Shown piece after piece: positions 1 through 7,893 of a DNA stretch of 45,092 nucleotides; within the stretch, counting starts at the first letter, position 1, and every line of letters begins with the position of its first letter. This DNA comes from Pseudomonas defluvii (GTDB lineage: Bacteria > Pseudomonadota > Gammaproteobacteria > Pseudomonadales > Pseudomonadaceae), in contig NZ_MBPN01000038.1 in the NCBI RefSeq assembly GCF_001695625.1, forward strand, positions 1-45,092, given 5' to 3'. The notes beneath the pieces were generated by a model. The model ran no database searches, was not told where the DNA came from, and saw nothing but the letters and a program-made list of their open reading frames with translations. Both the position numbers and the translations under genes were made by a program.

Positions 1-445
1 GCCGACCAGCTGCAGTGGCAGTAAGCGACGCAGCTTAAACTCGCTGAAAAACTGTCTTGACCGATGGGTCCACTTTAGAGCACGACGCGAGGCAAGTAAC
101 AGTCATGCGTGCTGGCTGCGAGCGGATAAATCGCGTTCTGAACGTTGTTGCGCGCTTTCTTCCATGACGGTCATATTGGCAAAGGTTTCTGAAAACGAGC
201 CTACCAAGTTAACTCGCTGTTTCATGGCACGTATTTATCCTGGCAGGTGAACCTCATTTCAAGGTCCGGCTAGTGGTCAAAATCGATATCCCGGATTTCG
301 TTTTTTGTGCCAAGAATAACTGCCCTCAGATGTCGTTATTAGCTTTAAATTGCAAGACACAGTAGAAGACGAAAGCCTTGCAGTGCGGCACTTAGAGGCA
401 TTTTTGAACGCTTACCGCCAACCAAGATTCCTGTACGTTATTAGT
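1..445. mobile_element. End of an integrated element with a probable IS terminus
   Basis: No convincing gene is seen here. Positions 1-24 read as a short open stretch ending in TAA (…Gln-Leu-Gln-Trp-Gln-stop). About 45 bases later comes gatgggtccacttta (near 63-77), which resembles terminal inverted repeats of IS3-family elements. It is therefore plausible that a transposase C-terminus and its right end lie at the window edge. A minus-strand ORF of 40 codons (103-225) starts with ATG but has only a poorly spaced AGGA upstream; I do not recognise it. The stretch lies on the 5' side of a displaced tRNA 3' end (446-489), which is where an element integrated at a tRNA gene would sit. The IS assignment is from memory of terminal sequences and is weak. 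Confidence 0.35.
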
Positions 446-489
446 CTCCGAAGGAGGGGTCGTGGGTTCGAATCCCGCCGAGTGCGCCA
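446..489 (+). other. 3' half of a tRNA-Arg(CCG): attachment-site remnant
   Basis: The sequence runs from an anticodon loop ctccgaa (446-452, anticodon CCG with U33 in place), through a 3' anticodon stem ggagg, a short variable loop, a T arm (gtggg / ttcgaat / cccgc) and a 3' acceptor strand, to the encoded CCA (487-489). The bases before 446 do not pair to make the 5' anticodon stem, and no D arm or 5' acceptor strand is present, so the gene is not complete. Tyrosine-recombinase elements that use tRNA genes often duplicate the part from anticodon loop to 3' end. This looks like the displaced copy, with the element to the left and old chromosome to the right. The intact tRNA would be outside the window. 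Confidence 0.7.
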
Positions 490-654
490 TCTTTCCTTAC
501 CCTTTGGCTCCAAAGGGTCGGCCTTGCGCCACCAGGGCAAGCATCACCGCCCAACCTTCATCACCCCCATTGTTCGACAAGTACGCTGACGCCCGCCGCT
601 GCCCAGCCAACGGACAACGCCGTTCGCTGTGGACAACCGACAGGACACAGGCGT
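490..654. other. Intergenic stretch after the tRNA remnant
   Basis: No gene is seen. It contains a 9-bp perfect inverted repeat with a 2-base gap (499-507 with 510-518, accctttgg/ccaaagggt). The repeat has no T-run on either strand, so it is not a clear intrinsic terminator. Confidence 0.4.
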
Positions 655-1236
655 TCAGCGTCTGGACAAAAGTTGTCGGTCCTTGCTGATGCGCATCAGG
701 AAATCAACGATCTGATGAGCCGACGCCAAGGGCGATCCGACACTCGCATCAATTTCCAGATCGGGTTGCACGGGAGCTTCGTACGGGTCTGTTATGCCGG
801 TAAACAGTTGGATTTCGCCCGACCGTGCCTTCGCGTAGAGCCCTTTGACATCACGGGATTCGCAGACGCCAATAGGCGTATTGACGTAAACCTCGTAGAA
901 ACGCCCATATCGCTGAACCATTTCACGCATTGCAATCCTGCTCTGCGCATAGGGCGCGATGACGGCGCACACCGCTATCCCCTCGTGCTTGACCACTTCA
1001 GAAGCGACATACGCTAAACGCTGGACGTTGGTCATGCGGTCTTCTCTTGAGAATCCCAACCCGGCACAAAGGTGCTTACGCACTTCATCACCGTCCAGCA
1101 ATGTAACCCGGCGCTTTGCCTCTTGCTGCAGGTACTCAACCAGATGCCTGGCGATACTCGACTTTCCCGCGCCTGACAGGCCGGTCAGTAACAATGCAAA
1201 TCCATTCCCACTGGACTCATCACTTTCGTTGGTCAT
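655..1236 (-). CDS. cysC: Adenylylsulfate (APS) kinase
   Basis: Phosphorylates adenosine 5'-phosphosulfate to PAPS, the universal sulfuryl donor. The 193-residue protein shows the P-loop GLSGAGKSS, then LLDGDEVRKHL, LGFSREDR, CESRDVKGLY and FTGITDPYEAP, all typical of CysC. The usual ISPH/ISPY motif, whose Ser carries a phosphate in the E. coli enzyme, reads VIAPYA, so that Ser is Ala; this is not expected to abolish activity. The frame is open further upstream, but the ATG at 1236 gives the normal family length; an ATG at 1275 is possible. It lies 55 bases downstream of wecB on the same strand. A stand-alone CysC in an accessory cluster that also holds a sulfotransferase (21450-22304) suggests dedicated PAPS supply. 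Confidence 0.9.
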   Translation of the reverse strand: MTNESDESSGNGFALLLTGLSGAGKSSIARHLVEYLQQEAKRRVTLLDGDEVRKHLCAGLGFSREDRMTNVQRLAYVASEVVKHEGIAVCAVIAPYAQSRIAMREMVQRYGRFYEVYVNTPIGVCESRDVKGLYAKARSGEIQLFTGITDPYEAPVQPDLEIDASVGSPLASAHQIVDFLMRISKDRQLLSRR

Positions 1237-1291
1237 GTTCGACTCAGCTTTGGTGGAACGATACGGTTGAACCATGGGTTGACGATGGCGC

Positions 1292-2422
1292 TCAAGACAC
1301 GACCGGCCGAGGCAATGCCCCTGGGCGCAGCGCCGCCTCGACATTGAGTTGGCCCATCAAGGCATCAAGAATCTGTCGATGGGCATTGCCATCACCAAAC
1401 GGGTTCTTCCAGGTCACCTGCGTATTGAACAGTGCTTGTGCCGCCTCGACCAGGCTGTTGGCACCCACATGGGAAACCAGGCGGGCGCCACCGGTTTCCA
1501 GGCTTTCCGGGCGCTCAGTGTTGGGGCGAAGTATCAGGCAGCGCCGCTGCAGTACGCACGCCTCTTCCTGCAACCCGCCGCTGTCGGTCAAGACCAAGGC
1601 TGCGCCTTGCAGCAAGGCCAGCATGTCCAGGTAACCCACCGGATCAATGGTGCGGATACGCGACGTACCCTGCAGCACCTTCCAGTGCCGCTGGTCGAGA
1701 CGTGGGTGGACGGGAAACACCACCTGCCGCTGTTGCTCTTCAGCCAGGCACTGCACCGCCTGCATCAGTTGCGCAAAATGCGCAGGGTCGTCGGTATTGG
1801 AGGGGCGATGACAGGTCAGCAACAGGTAGTTGTCGTGCTGCAAACCCAGCCGCTCATGGATGACGGATCGTTCGGCAGCCGCACGCGCATGAAGCAGGGT
1901 CGCGTCATTACCCGTGTTACCGGTAATGAGCACATTCGGGCCCTCAATACCCTCTCTGGCCAGCAGCTCAACCTGCAGGGGCGATGGGCAGAACCAGAAG
2001 CTGGACAGGTGATCCAGCAGCACCCGGTTGGTTTCCTCCGGCATACTCCGGTCGAAACTGCGCAACCCGGCCTCCACGTGAACGACCGGAATACAGGCCT
2101 TGCTGGCGGCAAGCCCACCTGCCAATGCACTGTTGGTGTCCCCTTGGACAATGACACAATCAGGCTTCACTTCCTGCAACACCGGCTCGATGCCCATCAT
2201 CATCCGGGCCAGTTGCAAGCCTGCAGGGCCAGAGCCCACGCCCAGGTTGAAATGCGCACGAGGCAAACCAAGCTCTTCAAAGAACAGACGATCCATGGCC
2301 GCGGCATAATGCTGATTGGTGTGGATCAAGGTGTATCGCACACCGTCACGGATACAGGCAGATATCAACGAAGACAGCTTGATGATCTCGGGGCGAGTGC
2401 CCAATACGAATGCTATATGCAT
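1292..2422 (-). CDS. wecB: UDP-N-acetylglucosamine 2-epimerase (WecB-like)
   Basis: Interconverts UDP-GlcNAc and UDP-ManNAc in the cytoplasm, supplying ManNAc for surface glycans. At 376 residues it has normal family length. Visible motifs are the N-terminal GTRPEIIK, HVEAGLRSFDRSMPEE, LITGNTGND and LTDSGGLQEEA. The usual HRREN segment reads CHRPSN, a deviation in a conserved part of the active-site region, so activity should not be taken as certain. It overlaps the end of the ABC transporter gene by 10 bases, indicating translational coupling. The WecG/TagA-type transferase at 16777-17565 is the natural consumer of UDP-ManNAc. No WecC-type dehydrogenase is seen, so ManNAc rather than ManNAcA is the likelier sugar. 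Confidence 0.88.
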   Translation of the reverse strand: MHIAFVLGTRPEIIKLSSLISACIRDGVRYTLIHTNQHYAAAMDRLFFEELGLPRAHFNLGVGSGPAGLQLARMMMGIEPVLQEVKPDCVIVQGDTNSALAGGLAASKACIPVVHVEAGLRSFDRSMPEETNRVLLDHLSSFWFCPSPLQVELLAREGIEGPNVLITGNTGNDATLLHARAAAERSVIHERLGLQHDNYLLLTCHRPSNTDDPAHFAQLMQAVQCLAEEQQRQVVFPVHPRLDQRHWKVLQGTSRIRTIDPVGYLDMLALLQGAALVLTDSGGLQEEACVLQRRCLILRPNTERPESLETGGARLVSHVGANSLVEAAQALFNTQVTWKNPFGDGNAHRQILDALMGQLNVEAALRPGALPRPVVS

Positions 2423-4188
2423 TTATCCTTATGCCCCAACTGTCCTGTAGCCTGAATCATGTGTGGATCGGGAATGAACTCATCCAGTGCGCCATTGACC
2501 ATCAGCAGGCTGCGGTCGGTGTAGCGCAAGACCGTCAAGCGATGCGTGATCAGCAACACCGCCAAGCCTGGCCGCGCAGTGCGCAGCCCCTCTAAAAAAC
2601 GACTTTCAGTCGATTGATCCAGGGACGCTGTTGCCTCATCAAGGATCAGCAACGAATGAGCGTGGAGCAAGGCGCGCGCCAGCCCGATGCGCTGCCGCTC
2701 ACCACTGGAAATCCGCTGTTCGAAAACCTCCACCGGTGTATCCAGCCCTTCTGGCAGGCGTTCGAGCAACGACCCGATATCCGCGATGTGAAGCGCTTCC
2801 ACTAATTGCTGGTCAGTACAGTACTCGCCCAGAAAACTGACATTATCACGCAACGTCCCGGGGATCAGCGTCGTTGATGCACCGGCATAGCCAATGTCAG
2901 CGTGCGCACGCCCTGCACTGAACCACTGGATACGGCCCTGGAGGGGCTGTAACGCGCCAATCAGCAGGTCAACCAGCGTCGACTTCCCGACCCCGGACTC
3001 ACCGACCAGCCCTGTCCACTCCCCCTTGCGCAAGCAGAGGTTCAAGCCACAGATAACGTCTTGGCCAGCACCGGGATAGCGGTACCGCAACGACTCACAG
3101 AGCAGCAATTGCTTTTCTGATTCATCTTCACACGGTGCGATGAGCGCCTCATTGGCTGCACGCGGCGCTACGGCGGTCAGTTGCGCCAAGGCAGGACGAA
3201 CGAACCTCAAGGTTTGCAAAATGCTCGTGATGCGTCGGAAGCCAAGAATCAAACGCAGCCCCACTGCCGAAAACAGTGCTAGCAAATGGAAGTCCGCCTG
3301 CCCGGAACCCTCGCTGGCCACCAATACAGCACTGCCAAGGACCAGCAGGAAAAACAGCTCCATAACCGGCGACTGGATGTCCATGAATGTCCGCTCACGG
3401 GCACTCTCTCTGGAGAAATGCCTGGCGACCGGACGATACCGGGCGAGAACCGCAGGCACTCGCTGGTAGAGCCGAATCTCCCGCAGGCAGGCGACACTGT
3501 CGGTCACCCAGCGCTGCATCAAGGTCTGATGCCTGAATTTCAGGTCGCCGCGAGCGCCCATCAGTAGGCGTGACACGACGTTGCCAATGCAGAGCGCAAC
3601 CAGCAAGGCCACAACCATCATCGACGTGGCAACAGGCTCCAGCGCCACCAAGACACTCAGCAGGACACCAATCAGCAGAGCTTCCGTCAGCAGGTCGAGG
3701 CTCGGCAGAATGGCCCCCATCACGATCCTTGGCACCACAAAATTGACCGCAACATTGCTGCTCTGCGCATGGGTTTCCTGCCGTTGCCGAACACCCGGCG
3801 CCAGCTCTCGCTCTAGGACACTCATCGACACCAGCAGCGTCCATTGGTCGATCAGCCAGCCACGCAACCACAGCAGCAGCGGCGTCAAAATACCCTTGCA
3901 CAGCACCAGGATCGCCACCAGCAACAGCATTGGCGACAACACACCGTGCAATGGACCATACGAGAAGGCTTCTACCTGTGCATACCAGCCCCCCATAGGT
4001 CGGCCCACAGGAAGCATGAGGGCAAGGACGCCTGCCAACAGCAGGGCGGATAACGCGTCAATGCTCGCCTTGCCCAGCAGCAGCAACAGCATCGAAGCAA
4101 GGCTTGCCCTGCTTGCGCCGCACTGCCTGACAAAGCCCAGGGCACGTGATGGAATCTGCAACAACGCCACAGGCTTGTTGATACTCAT
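2413..4188 (-). CDS. ABC exporter, fused permease and ATPase (MsbA/McjD type)
   Basis: A 591-residue half-transporter. The N-terminal ~330 residues form a hydrophobic transmembrane domain with six expected helices. The C-terminal nucleotide-binding domain carries Walker A (GLVGESGVGKST), a signature motif with SSGERQR, Walker B with D-loop (LLILDEATASLD) and a switch His (LITHR). Exporters of this class move lipids, lipid-linked glycans or small peptides; McjD-type members export lasso peptides and give self-immunity. In this cluster it is the best candidate for the peptide exporter, although a role with the polysaccharide cannot be excluded. It is coupled at both ends: 4-base overlap with the GT4 gene upstream and 10 bases with wecB downstream. 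Confidence 0.88.
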   Translation of the reverse strand: MSINKPVALLQIPSRALGFVRQCGASRASLASMLLLLLGKASIDALSALLLAGVLALMLPVGRPMGGWYAQVEAFSYGPLHGVLSPMLLLVAILVLCKGILTPLLLWLRGWLIDQWTLLVSMSVLERELAPGVRQRQETHAQSSNVAVNFVVPRIVMGAILPSLDLLTEALLIGVLLSVLVALEPVATSMMVVALLVALCIGNVVSRLLMGARGDLKFRHQTLMQRWVTDSVACLREIRLYQRVPAVLARYRPVARHFSRESARERTFMDIQSPVMELFFLLVLGSAVLVASEGSGQADFHLLALFSAVGLRLILGFRRITSILQTLRFVRPALAQLTAVAPRAANEALIAPCEDESEKQLLLCESLRYRYPGAGQDVICGLNLCLRKGEWTGLVGESGVGKSTLVDLLIGALQPLQGRIQWFSAGRAHADIGYAGASTTLIPGTLRDNVSFLGEYCTDQQLVEALHIADIGSLLERLPEGLDTPVEVFEQRISSGERQRIGLARALLHAHSLLILDEATASLDQSTESRFLEGLRTARPGLAVLLITHRLTVLRYTDRSLLMVNGALDEFIPDPHMIQATGQLGHKDKCI

Positions 4189-5252
4189 GAGCTCACCGCC
4201 CGACGCGGCGTAACCAGGCGGGCGTAGTAGGCGGCCAGCTCGGGCGCCTTGCGTTGCCAGGTAAAACCCTCCTTGACCGCCTCAATGACGGTATCCGGCA
4301 CAGCGCTGCGGGCCGTGCGAGAAAGGCATTCGCTCAAAGCAGCAATATCGCCGACCGCGAACACCTCGCCCCACCCAACCGCGTCGGTGATGGAGCGGCA
4401 GCCCTCGATATCCGAGCAGGCAATCGGCACCCCGGCCAGCAGCGCCTCCAATACCACGGTAGGCATGCCTTCGCGCTCCGAGGCCAGGACCATCGCATCG
4501 CAGCCTGCCATCATCTGTTCACTGACAGCATCATCCTGCCAGCCATGGAAACGCACGCGAGAGGCAAGGCCCAACTGCATGACCAAGGCTTCGAGCCTGG
4601 CGCGGTCCTCGCCTCGCCCGATGATATGCAGCACCGCTTGCGCGAGCGGCGGCGTGGCCAACGCAGCAATTACATCGTCCAGGCGCTTGACCGGGTCAAG
4701 CCGCCCAACAGACAACAACGCAGGTGCGCCCTCCAGGCGGTCGACGCCAGCCGAGACGGCCTGACGCCGCCCCTCGATACAGTTGGGTACGATCATCACA
4801 CTGGCCGGATGCAGGCCGCGCCGGGCCAGATCGGCGACCCAACCCTCATGCAGTAGCACCACCACACCGGCAGCGCGCACCAAAGCCCGCTCTATCGTGC
4901 TGTCCCAGAGCGCCTTGAGCGCTCGGCGCCACGGCGTCCCTGTGTCGTAGTAACAGTGCGGCGTGTAGACCACCGGCACACCGCGCAGCCACGCGAGAAA
5001 CGCGGCAGACGCAGCGAACGGGGTGCGGGCACCGTGGACATGCACCAGGTCACTGGCACCAACCGCCGCCCACAGGTGCCTGTACCCACCTTGCTGCACG
5101 CGACAGGGGGCAGCGCCCGCATCAATTGTCGGGGCCAGAATGTGCAGTTCAATCTCGGTATTTTCCTGCATTGCCTGGACGAGCCCCTGGATGTGGCGCG
5201 CCACACCGCTGGACAACGGCTGGAATTCCTTACTGACATGGAGTACGCGCAT
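4185..5252 (-). CDS. Glycosyltransferase family 4
   Basis: A 355-residue GT-B fold retaining glycosyltransferase. The N-terminus MRVLHVSKEFQPLSSGVARH is the usual acceptor-side start with a glycine-rich loop. The C-terminal donor domain has LSVGRLDPVKRLDDVIAAL and the EX7E-type segment SEREGMPTVVLEALLAG. It acts on the cytoplasmic face, adding a sugar to a lipid-linked oligosaccharide or other acceptor; donor and acceptor cannot be read from sequence. The ATG at 5252 overlaps the stop of the preceding gene (TGATG), which favours it over a start four codons upstream. The gene is part of the minus-strand run 6547 to 655. Confidence 0.88.
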   Translation of the reverse strand: MRVLHVSKEFQPLSSGVARHIQGLVQAMQENTEIELHILAPTIDAGAAPCRVQQGGYRHLWAAVGASDLVHVHGARTPFAASAAFLAWLRGVPVVYTPHCYYDTGTPWRRALKALWDSTIERALVRAAGVVVLLHEGWVADLARRGLHPASVMIVPNCIEGRRQAVSAGVDRLEGAPALLSVGRLDPVKRLDDVIAALATPPLAQAVLHIIGRGEDRARLEALVMQLGLASRVRFHGWQDDAVSEQMMAGCDAMVLASEREGMPTVVLEALLAGVPIACSDIEGCRSITDAVGWGEVFAVGDIAALSECLSRTARSAVPDTVIEAVKEGFTWQRKAPELAAYYARLVTPRRAVSS

Positions 5253-6547
5253 CACTGCGTACACGCCGCAGACGACGGCTGGTCGATTCGTTCAAGCAAC
5301 CCTGTGAGCCCTCCGGACTGGCTGGAAAAACTGGCGCGCAACCACTGGGCCTGCGCCTCGGCCGCCTCGCGACGAAACTCGGCATCCTCGCGCAAGCGCC
5401 TATAAACAGCCACGGCCTGCTCGGCCGTATCGGCACGCAATGGGGCGGCCAGTACGCTGCGGGCCGCATGATTACCGTCGAGCGGAAGTTGCAGCGCGAC
5501 CACCCAATGCCCTGCCAACGCCGCATCCAGCATGGCCGTGGAGCAATAGCCCATGACCAGGCGAGGCGCACACGCACCGGGCTGCAATTCCGGGTGCGGA
5601 GGATGCCGGGTCGCCAGCGCCGCGGGCCCCGTATAAGGCTCGCGTTCCAATGGATGCAGGAGGATCCTCGCCTGCGGGGCACGTTTCAAGAGGGCATCGG
5701 CAAACTCGCGCAACGCGTTATCAATACGGTCTCCCAGCACGTACGCATGAGTTTGCGACAGCAAGGCAAGCCCGTCTGGCGCTTCCAGCGCACGTAGCGG
5801 TACCTGGCCACGGCCCAGTGCGTCCTCGACAAGACGGCTGGACCGGCTGTCGACTGCATCGAACGCCTGACGACTGCTACCTCCCCAGATCAGGTACCAG
5901 TCCGCACGGGTGGGAAAAAATTCATCGGTAGGCACGCCGTGCTGCAAGCAAATGGCAGGCAGGCCTTTGTTGATCGCCGCCCGGCTCATCAGGTCGAAGT
6001 CATTGTGCAGCAACAGCACGCCGCGGCTATTGGCCAGCGTCCGCCTGAGACTGCCCTGCCACAGCCGACGCCGGGCCAGGCAGCAGGCCAGTAACAGCGG
6101 GCGCCGCAACAACAGGGTGTCGACGAGAACACGCAAGCTAGATAACAGATCGGCTACGCCAGCCCGTGCGGGGCGCGCAACCTGCAGATTCGATGGGAAA
6201 GCCTTGGAGGATAACCGTGGGTGAGCCAGTATCAGCCGCTCATACCCAGCCAATGCAAGCGCTGGCAGGCTACGCTCCAGCGTACCCCAGCCACTGGCGC
6301 CATGAAGCGTGGTCAGCAGAATCGCCTGTCGCCCTGCAGAAACCGGCAAACCAGGGCCTGCGCGCAGCAACAATAGCCAGGCATCGCGCAGTAAAGCGCC
6401 GAAGGCTCGCAGCCCCGCCGCCAAGGACGTTTTTCCTGCAGCGAGGTAGAACAGCTCGTGACGTACATCTACCGCTTCATCGCCAAAGTGCTGACGCAAC
6501 GCGGTGAGGTGCTCCGAGAAAGATCCCCGCCAAACCGACGACTTCAT
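5252..6547 (-). CDS. Putative GT-B-like surface carbohydrate biosynthesis protein
   Basis: A 431-residue soluble protein with no signal peptide. The middle carries LLHNDFDLMSRAA, ICLQHGVPTDEFF and WYLIWG; the C-terminal half has ILLHPLEREPY and MGYCSTAMLDAALAG. Together these resemble capsule polysaccharide synthesis / polysialyltransferase-like / CDP-glycerol-phosphotransferase-like GT-B enzymes, in which HG and HP motifs bind the nucleotide sugar and a Ser/Thr pair binds phosphate. The exact family is uncertain. It is the first gene of the left-hand minus-strand operon and is divergent from the nucleotidyltransferase gene across about 110 bases. Probable role: a transferase adding a sugar or polyol phosphate to the glycan or peptide. 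Confidence 0.6.
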   Translation of the reverse strand: MKSSVWRGSFSEHLTALRQHFGDEAVDVRHELFYLAAGKTSLAAGLRAFGALLRDAWLLLLRAGPGLPVSAGRQAILLTTLHGASGWGTLERSLPALALAGYERLILAHPRLSSKAFPSNLQVARPARAGVADLLSSLRVLVDTLLLRRPLLLACCLARRRLWQGSLRRTLANSRGVLLLHNDFDLMSRAAINKGLPAICLQHGVPTDEFFPTRADWYLIWGGSSRQAFDAVDSRSSRLVEDALGRGQVPLRALEAPDGLALLSQTHAYVLGDRIDNALREFADALLKRAPQARILLHPLEREPYTGPAALATRHPPHPELQPGACAPRLVMGYCSTAMLDAALAGHWVVALQLPLDGNHAARSVLAAPLRADTAEQAVAVYRRLREDAEFRREAAEAQAQWLRASFSSQSGGLTGLLERIDQPSSAACTQ

Positions 6548-6660
6548 CGGGTAATATCCCTATTCGTTGATGGCACTACGCTACAGATGCTTGATTGAGT
6601 TGCCAACCTCCCATTGGAAATGGGCCGCGCGCCCACCAAGGATGGATATCCACGCCAATC
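6548..6660. promoter_or_regulatory. Divergent promoter region between the two arms of the cluster
   Basis: This short gap separates a minus-strand operon (6547 to 655) from a plus-strand gene and must hold promoters for at least the left arm. I could not fix -35/-10 boxes with confidence. A JUMPstart/ops-like fragment (ctacgctacag, near 6576-6586) matches the reverse of the ops core only partly and is not claimed. Confidence 0.4.
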
Positions 6661-7812
6661 ATGCCCACTCATCGTTCCCCTGCTGCAAGCAGCGAGATAC
6701 CTCGCGCTCACCTCCAAAATGTACCGTCCAACGACGCACTGTTGCGCGCCACCCTCTGGTTGATGGGCTTCGGCCAGCACGTCGCAGAGGTAGACAGCCA
6801 GGCGCTCAACGCTTTTGTACGACACCATGGTGTTGCAGGCCTGCTCGATCGCACGCGCGTCGAAGCCCTCGACCGGACGCACTCAACGGCACTCACCCAG
6901 GAACAGCGACGCATTGCATTGCGAGCCCTGCAACTGGGTGCGGCACTCCAGAACCTGATCCCGGCAATGACAGCACGCGGCTTGCAGCCGCTGGCGCTAA
7001 AGGGCCCGGCACTGGCCGTTCAGGCTCACGGCGCGCTCAGCACACGTGGTGGCGTAGACCTGGACATCCTGCTCAGCGAGGAGCAGTGGCCGGCAGCGCT
7101 TGAGGTATTGCAACAGCAGGGGTACGCGCCTGCGCCAGGGCAGCGCCTGCCACTTGCCAGAGGCACCCACGAGTTGGTCCTGCTGCACCGGGAACGTCGC
7201 CCGCGTGTCGAATTGCACCGTCGGCTGCTGCGCCACCGACACTTGATCGCGGACACCCAGGGGATGGCTCAGGAGGTTGACCTGCAAGGCACCCAGGTGG
7301 CCAGCCTCGACCCCATCCATGCCTTGCCTTACCTCATTGCGCATGCAAACCAGCATTGCTTTCGCAGACTGATCTGGCTGATGGATATTCACGCCCTGCT
7401 GCAACGACCCGATCTGGACATGCAACGCGTTGCCCGCGAGATTCAGCGAACGGGCACCTGCGCAATGCTGGATACCTGCCTCACGCTGCTCGACACATTG
7501 TTCGGCACGCCAGTAGCCGCTCCACTCCAGCGGGTTCGCCGCCCTTGTCGGGCCAGCCACATCATGGCCGCGCTGGCGCTGGAGGCGATTCGTGAATCAC
7601 TGTCCGACGATGAAGTGGCTCAACGCCTTGGCCCCTTGAAACGGGTGTCCATGGACATTGCCCTGCAGGACAGCCTGAGCGGGCGCTTGCATGCATTGAG
7701 TGGTTGGCTGAGCCCGACCGACAAGGACAGTAACTGGATGACGCTTCCACCGGCCCTGTCCTTTCTCTATCCCTTAATCCGCCTTTACCGACTCGCTAGA
7801 CGGTTTCGTTGA
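6661..7812 (+). CDS. Nucleotidyltransferase family protein (PF14907-like)
   Basis: A 383-residue protein with the hallmark LALKGPALA followed by RGGVDLDILLS, the GG…DxD motif of the nucleotidyltransferase fold seen in the uncharacterised NTP_transf_5 family. A second Asp-containing run, LIWLMDIHALLQ, lies near residue 240. In lasso-peptide clusters such proteins accompany an HprK-like kinase; in the pseudomycoidin system, as I recall, one transfers hexose onto the phosphorylated peptide. Here it stands alone between two minus-strand genes. The start is uncertain: ATG at 6661 is chosen, but its AGGA is about 16 bases away and an in-frame TTG at 6595 is possible. The link to the RiPP genes is by family association, not by operon. 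Confidence 0.75.
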   Translation: MPTHRSPAASSEIPRAHLQNVPSNDALLRATLWLMGFGQHVAEVDSQALNAFVRHHGVAGLLDRTRVEALDRTHSTALTQEQRRIALRALQLGAALQNLIPAMTARGLQPLALKGPALAVQAHGALSTRGGVDLDILLSEEQWPAALEVLQQQGYAPAPGQRLPLARGTHELVLLHRERRPRVELHRRLLRHRHLIADTQGMAQEVDLQGTQVASLDPIHALPYLIAHANQHCFRRLIWLMDIHALLQRPDLDMQRVAREIQRTGTCAMLDTCLTLLDTLFGTPVAAPLQRVRRPCRASHIMAALALEAIRESLSDDEVAQRLGPLKRVSMDIALQDSLSGRLHALSGWLSPTDKDSNWMTLPPALSFLYPLIRLYRLARRFR

Positions 7813-7893
7813 ATAGCCGCCCCAATGGCCGTGCGGCGCCATCAGCCATTGCACGAACGCCTCTCTGAGCCAGTGCAAGGCACGGGGCCGGGC

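Noticed and set aside
499..518. Perfect 9-bp inverted repeat as a terminator
   Set aside because: No T-run on either strand, and no gene clearly ends there.
1349..2455. 368-codon plus-strand open frame opposite wecB
   Set aside because: Antisense shadow; wecB motifs are on the minus strand.
6571..6590. JUMPstart/ops element for RfaH
   Set aside because: Only about seven bases match the reverse ops core; not enough.
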